A stretch of 64,000 nt of DNA from Prevotella sp. oral taxon 376 (GTDB lineage Bacteria; Bacteroidota; Bacteroidia; Bacteroidales; Bacteroidaceae): NCBI RefSeq assembly GCF_003043945.1, contig NZ_PYXG01000001.1, positions 868,001-932,000 on the forward strand, in the 5' to 3' direction. This document shows, in pieces, positions 59,842-64,000 of the stretch. The notes below the pieces were generated by a model. That model was given only the letters and a program-made list of their open reading frames with translations, did not search any database and was not told the origin of the DNA. The translations under genes and the position numbers were made by a program. How positions within the stretch are numbered: position 1 is the stretch's first letter; each line of letters opens with the position of its first letter.

Positions 59842-59898
59842 GCTTTTCTGGTATTTTTTTGTGTTTTTGATTTTTGTGGGAGGTACTCGTTCGTTTAT

Positions 59899-59937
59899 CC
59901 ATCTCGGTGATTTTGTTAAACGAAATCGCCGAGATGG
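59899..59937 (-). repeat. solo palindromic unit downstream of the dlt-like operon
   Basis: A long inverted repeat (15 bp arms with one G-T pair, 59899-59913 and 59923-59937) lies about 50 bp after the SGNH-like gene stop. Its centre ATTTTGTTAAACGAAAT is a 17 bp quasi-palindrome flanked by CGGTG and CGCCG. Over 27 bp (59906-59932) it matches the anti-sigma repeat region (5255-5281) at 21 positions. It may act as a terminator of the minus-strand operon, although no T-run follows. Confidence 0.7.
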
Positions 59938-59983
59938 AAGGAGAAAACAGACGGTTTTACTTTGCCGGAGACGACAAAAGACT

Positions 59984-60982
59984 TTATGGCTTGTAGATTT
60001 CTTTCATGATATATCGGCCTACCTTTACCCTGAAGTGCGCCCAGTCGTAGAAGTTATGGTAGTCGGATAGGGTGCTGTCGGCACTAAAGTCGTAGACATT
60101 CCGCGCTCCCAGCACCTGCTTCAGCCGCTTGATATCGTGCGGATTGATCCGTTGTCGCTCAATGTTCGGTATGAGTACGAACTTCAGGTGAGTGTGGCGG
60201 CGCCGGCAGAAGTCGGCCACCTCCTTCAGTTTTTCCATGTGTGGGCGGTGAATTACGCGGGGAGCCGTGCTGGGGCTGATGGTCGCCAGCTTCCGCAGCT
60301 CTATCCTGCTCTGCCAGAAGCGTTCGCCTTCGTGGCGGATGCTGTCTTCCAGGAAGGGTACATAGTCATTGGTGTAGAGTTCGTGCGAGGCAGGCCCTTC
60401 CGCTATGACACCTTGCATCGACTTTTCGAAAGTGCCCGTAAGCTGATATTTCAGATAGGGAATGAGAAATTTCGGAGTGAGGAATCCCTGCAGGAACGCT
60501 GATTGATAGTTTATCCAGCTCTTGCCCGTAACATCGGGGGGCATGATGTGCATGAGGCCTCCGCGCGGCGTATAGTTTTCCAGGGTGCTGAGGTCGGCTA
60601 CGATGAGAAGGTTGGCCACCGGCTGGGCCGGCTGCTTCCCGAGGGCTTCCAGCTTCACGCAGATGTCTCCGAGGCCCTCCGCATTGGAGAAGAAGCGGAA
60701 GGGACTGCCCTGAATATATTGTTTCCAGTCGGAGCAAAGGAAACTTCGGGTGCATGAGTTGCCCATAATGAAAGAGTCGTAATGCCGCTCGGAGCGCAGC
60801 ATCTTGTATTTGGTCCATGCCGTAGCACCTTCGCTCAGGCACACACGACTGTGGTCGTAGTCGGTATATTTGCGTAAAACCATGAAAGGGTCGTCGACCA
60901 CATAGATGCCCAGAATCAGCAGGAATGGAGATGCCAGCAACAGGCTTTTCAGATAAAATCTATGAAGAGGTATGAGTTTCAT
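59984..60982 (-). CDS. DltD-like SGNH-type envelope protein
   Basis: A 332-residue protein with one N-terminal membrane anchor (about 13-32) and an exported SGNH-like domain: MGNSCTRSF (block I with Ser, about residues 73-81) and a C-terminal DWAHF that may provide the Asp-His pair. It lies 10 bp after the MBOAT gene, last in a four-gene set like dlt (ligase, carrier, MBOAT, DltD). In such systems the MBOAT and SGNH proteins move an acyl or D-alanyl group to an envelope polymer. The acceptor here is unknown, and Gram-negative lipoteichoic acid is not expected. Confidence 0.72.
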   Translation of the reverse strand: MKLIPLHRFYLKSLLLASPFLLILGIYVVDDPFMVLRKYTDYDHSRVCLSEGATAWTKYKMLRSERHYDSFIMGNSCTRSFLCSDWKQYIQGSPFRFFSNAEGLGDICVKLEALGKQPAQPVANLLIVADLSTLENYTPRGGLMHIMPPDVTGKSWINYQSAFLQGFLTPKFLIPYLKYQLTGTFEKSMQGVIAEGPASHELYTNDYVPFLEDSIRHEGERFWQSRIELRKLATISPSTAPRVIHRPHMEKLKEVADFCRRRHTHLKFVLIPNIERQRINPHDIKRLKQVLGARNVYDFSADSTLSDYHNFYDWAHFRVKVGRYIMKEIYKP

Positions 60983-60992
60983 CGGCTTGCGT

Positions 60993-62363
60993 TTAGAATT
61001 GAATGTAGATAAAGTTCTCTACTCCGAAAGCTCCGAAAAGGAAGATAATCATTATCATGCCTATATAGGTAGTCCATCGAAGCGCAGGAGGCAATTTCTC
61101 GCTGCGCGCGAAAAGGTCGCCACGGGCATGGAAAAACTCAAAGAGGAACATGAGCAGCACGGCTGCGCCGAAGGAAATCCAGTCGCGGTCGCTCATTCCC
61201 AGCCGCAATTCCTTGACCGAAGACTGCAGGCCGTCGAACAAATGAGCGTAGGTATAAAACACATCGCCCACTTCCTTCACACGGAAAAACAGTAGTGAGA
61301 GGGCGAAGAGCAGGTAGGTGCGTGCCATCATGAGCCCCGTCCATACCTTGGAGCTTATTTTTTGCCGAACCCATTCCCGCTGGCGGGAGAATAAGGTTTC
61401 ATAGATAACCGCTACGCCTTGGAACAATCCATAGAGGGCGAATGTCCATCCTGCTCCGTGCCATACGCCGATGGTAACGAAAGTGGCCAGCAGGGCGAGG
61501 CAGACTCCTGCCTTTCCCCAATGGCGGAGGGAAGCGTTGAGCGGGGTAAATACATAATCGCGCATCCAAAAAGAGAGCGTCATGTGCCACCGCCGCCACA
61601 ATTCGCCGGTAGACAGGGCGGTAAACGGGCGGTCGAAGTTGGGCTTCAGGTTGAATCCCAACATCCGGCCTAATCCCAGTGCCATACAGGTATAGCCTGC
61701 GAAATCGGCATATAGCTGTAAGGGATATAGCAGCATGGCCACCAGGAGCTGCATGCCGGAGGAACTGCGCACATGGTCGAGTACGAGATCGAGCGATGGC
61801 GAGATGCGGTCGGCGATGACGAGCTTGAGGAATATCCCCCATGCCACGAGCTTCAGTCCGCGGGTTACGGCCCGATAGTCGAATTCCTTTGCCGACTTCA
61901 GTTGTGGCAACAGATCGAAGGAGCGTTCGATAGGACCAGAGAGGAATTTCACGAACAGCATCATGTAGAGCGAGAAATCCCAGAAATCCTCTTCAGGATC
62001 TTCTTCCCAATAAACCTCTATGAGGTAAGCTAAAGCCTGAAAGGTGTAGAAGGAAATGCCGAGCGGAAAGAGGCTGAACCAGTATCTTGCCGCGAGCCAG
62101 AAGCCTACGAGGGCCGCGATGCTTGCCCATAGGAGCAGCGTGGCCCGGGAGGTATTAATCCAGCGGTGAATCCATTGGCCGGCAATGAAGGTAAATATCG
62201 TTATCGCTGCCGCCGTGAGGAAATAGACAGGGTGATAATACCCTATAAAGACACAACTGGCCGCGAGCAACACGATGTGTTGCCAGCGACGGGATGTGCG
62301 GGCATAATAAAACACGAAAGTGAGCACCATGCATGCCACAAACGGGATTGAGATGAATTCCAT
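60993..62363 (-). CDS. MBOAT-family membrane O-acyltransferase (DltB-like)
   Basis: A 456-residue polytopic membrane protein (about ten helices). It shows the MBOAT signatures WRRWHMTLSFWMRDYVF with the first conserved His region and IGVWHGAGWTFALYGLFQG with the catalytic His. It starts MEFISIPFVACMVLTFVFYYARTSRRW. The carrier protein gene ends 12 bp upstream. It fits DltB or AlgI-type acyltransferases that move an activated group across the inner membrane; the carrier/ligase pair favours a DltB-like role. Confidence 0.9.
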   Translation of the reverse strand: MEFISIPFVACMVLTFVFYYARTSRRWQHIVLLAASCVFIGYYHPVYFLTAAAITIFTFIAGQWIHRWINTSRATLLLWASIAALVGFWLAARYWFSLFPLGISFYTFQALAYLIEVYWEEDPEEDFWDFSLYMMLFVKFLSGPIERSFDLLPQLKSAKEFDYRAVTRGLKLVAWGIFLKLVIADRISPSLDLVLDHVRSSSGMQLLVAMLLYPLQLYADFAGYTCMALGLGRMLGFNLKPNFDRPFTALSTGELWRRWHMTLSFWMRDYVFTPLNASLRHWGKAGVCLALLATFVTIGVWHGAGWTFALYGLFQGVAVIYETLFSRQREWVRQKISSKVWTGLMMARTYLLFALSLLFFRVKEVGDVFYTYAHLFDGLQSSVKELRLGMSDRDWISFGAAVLLMFLFEFFHARGDLFARSEKLPPALRWTTYIGMIMIIFLFGAFGVENFIYIQF

Positions 62364-62375
62364 GATGTTGCGGAC

Positions 62376-62624
62376 TTACTTGCTTTCGACCTTTTTCAGG
62401 ATGATGTCGCATAAGTCGCCGATGCTGTGCAGCTTGATGATGTCCCGAAGTTTGAAGTGAATGTCGTATCGTTTTTCTATCTCGCTGATAATCGTCATGT
62501 GGGCCAGGGAGTCCCAACCGTCTACATCGTCGGCCGAGGTTGTATACTCAAGTTTCAGATCCTGATGGCTAAGTACGGTTTGGAAGATGCCGTTGAGTTT
62601 TTTCAAAATCTCTTCTTTTTCCAT
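62376..62624 (-). CDS. carrier protein of the dlt-like operon
   Basis: An 82-residue phosphopantetheine carrier with the attachment Ser in DGWDSLAHM (about Ser39) and the typical helix III region KRYDIHFKLRDIIKL. It is 6 bp from the ligase gene upstream and 12 bp from the MBOAT gene downstream. This is the layout of dltC or of small carriers in acyl-transfer operons. It would carry the activated group from the ligase to the membrane acyltransferase. Confidence 0.85.
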   Translation of the reverse strand: MEKEEILKKLNGIFQTVLSHQDLKLEYTTSADDVDGWDSLAHMTIISEIEKRYDIHFKLRDIIKLHSIGDLCDIILKKVESK

Positions 62625-62630
62625 TTCTCG

Positions 62631-64000
62631 TTATTGTTCTATGAGTTGTTTGATGGTTTTCCTGTCTATTTTGTTGTTTGCGTTCTGGGGGAATTGCGGC
62701 ATGCACATCACGGAGGAGGGTACCATGTAGGAGGGCAGATACTGCTTGAGCATGTTAATGAGCTGGTCGTTGCTGGTGTCGTCTTCCGTTTCTACGGCAA
62801 GGGCTATCACCGTATTGTCGTATGCATCCTTGACGGGAACGGCTACCACGGCCACCTTGTCTTTATAGAAACGGCGCGCCACATATTCTATCTCACAGAG
62901 TTCTATGCGGTAGCCTTGTATCTTCACCTGTGAGTCCTTGCGTCCATAATAGAGGAGGTCGCCGTCTTCGTCCTGGGCGCAGATGTCTCCCGTGAGATAC
63001 CATTGTTCCCCGTTGTATCGGAAGAAGGCCTCTTCGTTCTTGGCGTCGTTGTTCCAATAGCCGGGCGTAAGCTGTCGCCCTGCAAGGCAAAGTTCTCCTT
63101 TCTCGCCTTTGGGGGTCTCTTTCAAGCCAGGAGTAACGATGAGCGTATGTACTTCCTGCATCGGTTTTCCGATACTAACGATGCCATTACATTCCTTTAT
63201 TCCCGTCTGAGGTACGCGATAGGCTGTGCAGTAGATGGTGTCTTCGGTAGGCCCGTAAACATTCCAGACCTCTGCATTGGGCACGGCTTGCTGCCACAGG
63301 GCGGTCTCCTTGGCGTCAAGAGCCTCGCCGCAGAAGAGCGAATAGCGTAGCTGGGAGGCTTCGAGTTCGTCAAGATAGGGGACGAGATAATGGATGACGG
63401 AGGGTACCATGAGTACGGAAGTGAGCTGATACTCATCCAGCAGGCGAAATGCCTCCTGCCATTTCACTTTTCCTGGTTTCACCGTATACAGACAGCTTCC
63501 GTGAAGGAGGGGCAGGAGATAACTGCCCACAGAGAGGTCGAAAGTGAGGTCGAACATCTGGAGGCATCGGTCGTCTTCGCCTAACTGGAAGCCGAGGGTA
63601 TGAAAAGAATGTATGAAAGCTTTCAAGTTTCCGAAAGAGATGGGGACCCCCTTGGGTCTTCCCGTGCTTCCCGAAGTGAAGAGGATGTAGGCCAAGGCCT
63701 CTTTGTCAAGGTTTCCCGTGGGTGGGGCGAGAGCTCCCGTTTCTGGCAAAGAGGCCGTATGAATCACTTTCTGATGATCGTAGCGGGTGTTTTTGCTTGA
63801 GTCGAGAATGACGGTAATGCCTACTTGCTCAATAATATCGACGCATCTTGCCAGGGGTTGAAGGGGGTGGAGCGGCACATAGCACTTCCCTTCCATCCAC
63901 AAGGCGAGAATGGAAGCGTAGGTGTCGATGTCGTCATTGGCTACAAGGCCTATGTTTTTTTCTGGTTCCTTGCAGATAACGCTACGGATAGCAGCTACTC
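62631..64000 (-). CDS. adenylating ligase of the dlt-like operon, DltA-like (partial)
   Basis: The gene is cut by the right edge; about 456 C-terminal residues are present. The frame stays open to the edge (…LVANDDIDTYASILALWMEG, then KCYVPLHP), so the TTG at 63902 is not a start. Motifs: LAYILFTSGSTGRPKGVPIS (A3 P-loop), NVYGPTEDTIYCTAYRV (A5), LYYGRKDSQVKIQGYRIEL (A8), and NNKIDRK (A10 lysine). This resembles D-alanine:carrier ligase DltA and NRPS adenylation domains. It probably loads D-alanine or a similar acid onto the downstream carrier. Confidence 0.88.
   Translation of the reverse strand, partial: VAAIRSVICKEPEKNIGLVANDDIDTYASILALWMEGKCYVPLHPLQPLARCVDIIEQVGITVILDSSKNTRYDHQKVIHTASLPETGALAPPTGNLDKEALAYILFTSGSTGRPKGVPISFGNLKAFIHSFHTLGFQLGEDDRCLQMFDLTFDLSVGSYLLPLLHGSCLYTVKPGKVKWQEAFRLLDEYQLTSVLMVPSVIHYLVPYLDELEASQLRYSLFCGEALDAKETALWQQAVPNAEVWNVYGPTEDTIYCTAYRVPQTGIKECNGIVSIGKPMQEVHTLIVTPGLKETPKGEKGELCLAGRQLTPGYWNNDAKNEEAFFRYNGEQWYLTGDICAQDEDGDLLYYGRKDSQVKIQGYRIELCEIEYVARRFYKDKVAVVAVPVKDAYDNTVIALAVETEDDTSNDQLINMLKQYLPSYMVPSSVMCMPQFPQNANNKIDRKTIKQLIEQ

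Noticed and set aside
1-64000. Insertion sequences, prophage or integrative element
   Set aside because: No transposase, integrase, relaxase or phage structural gene was seen, and no tRNA gene offers an attachment site.

Overview
The window comes from a member of the Bacteroidales, most likely Prevotellaceae. The signs are promoters of the Bacteroidetes type (a -7 box TAnnTTTG with a TTTG near -33), a TonB-dependent receptor operon, BspA-like leucine-rich repeats with a type IX-like tail, Bacteroidetes-only families (DUF4840, DUF4876, DUF6850), a TGS-uridine kinase fusion, and KorAB. No tRNA, rRNA, CRISPR array, transposase or phage gene was found. All calls rest on reading the sequence; no database search was possible.

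Layout. 1-4.2 kb (minus strand): an apparent operon of a conserved hypothetical gene, rpoN, a PAP2-like membrane protein, purE and ispG (cut by the left edge). 4.3-6.2 kb: an ECF sigma factor with an anti-sigma/outer-membrane-barrel fusion that carries an internal 3 x 22 bp tandem repeat. 6.4-8.9 kb: a DUF4840 lipoprotein, a secreted alpha/beta hydrolase and a small barrel protein. 9.0-15.2 kb: a LacI regulator divergent from ribokinase, a sugar permease, an ADP-ribosylglycohydrolase and a remarkable in-frame chimera of a gutted ADP-ribosylglycohydrolase copy with a sialidase. 15.2-17.0 kb: a nitroreductase, the facing remnants of a deleted aldo/keto reductase-AraC pair, a YecH-like protein and a glutaredoxin-like protein. 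17.5-23.5 kb: a clade II-type nitrous oxide reductase cluster (nosZ, a membrane protein, nosL, nosD, nosF, nosY). 23.8-30.7 kb: a TolC/HlyD/double-ATPase/two-permease exporter divergent from an AraC regulator. 31.1-32.7 kb: an adenylating ligase with its carrier protein. 32.9-35.2 kb: an ECF sigma/anti-sigma operon with two exported proteins. 35.3-37.6 kb: the AmmeMemoRadiSam pair. 37.8-44.6 kb: a CE2-like esterase, DUF1893, a Na/Pi cotransporter, a nucleoside kinase and an alpha-galactosidase. 44.9-47.8 kb: korAB. 48.0-55.4 kb: a five-gene outer-membrane operon (LRR protein, TonB receptor, two lipoproteins, a barrel). 55.7-59.7 kb: a hemerythrin/DUF438 protein, fucO and two small genes. 60-64 kb: a dlt-like set (ligase, carrier protein, MBOAT, SGNH-like protein).

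The most unusual pattern is a family of arrays of 22 bp units, each a 17 bp quasi-palindromic core plus a 5 bp linker, usually three or four in tandem. The spelling differs from array to array while the 17+5 design stays fixed. Four arrays lie 13-71 bp downstream of plus-strand reading frames, a single unit lies downstream of the dlt-like operon, and one array sits inside the anti-sigma fusion gene, where its three copies are read in three different frames. Several gene fossils (aldo/keto reductase, AraC, korB end, internally deleted ADP-ribosylglycohydrolase) show that this genome is undergoing deletion.

Functionally the window suggests an anaerobe that ferments sugars (ribose, galactosides, sialoglycans, propanediol via FucO), oxidises 2-oxoacids through ferredoxin, can use N2O as an electron sink, and has a hemerythrin/DUF438 protein that could help under nitrosative or oxidative stress.
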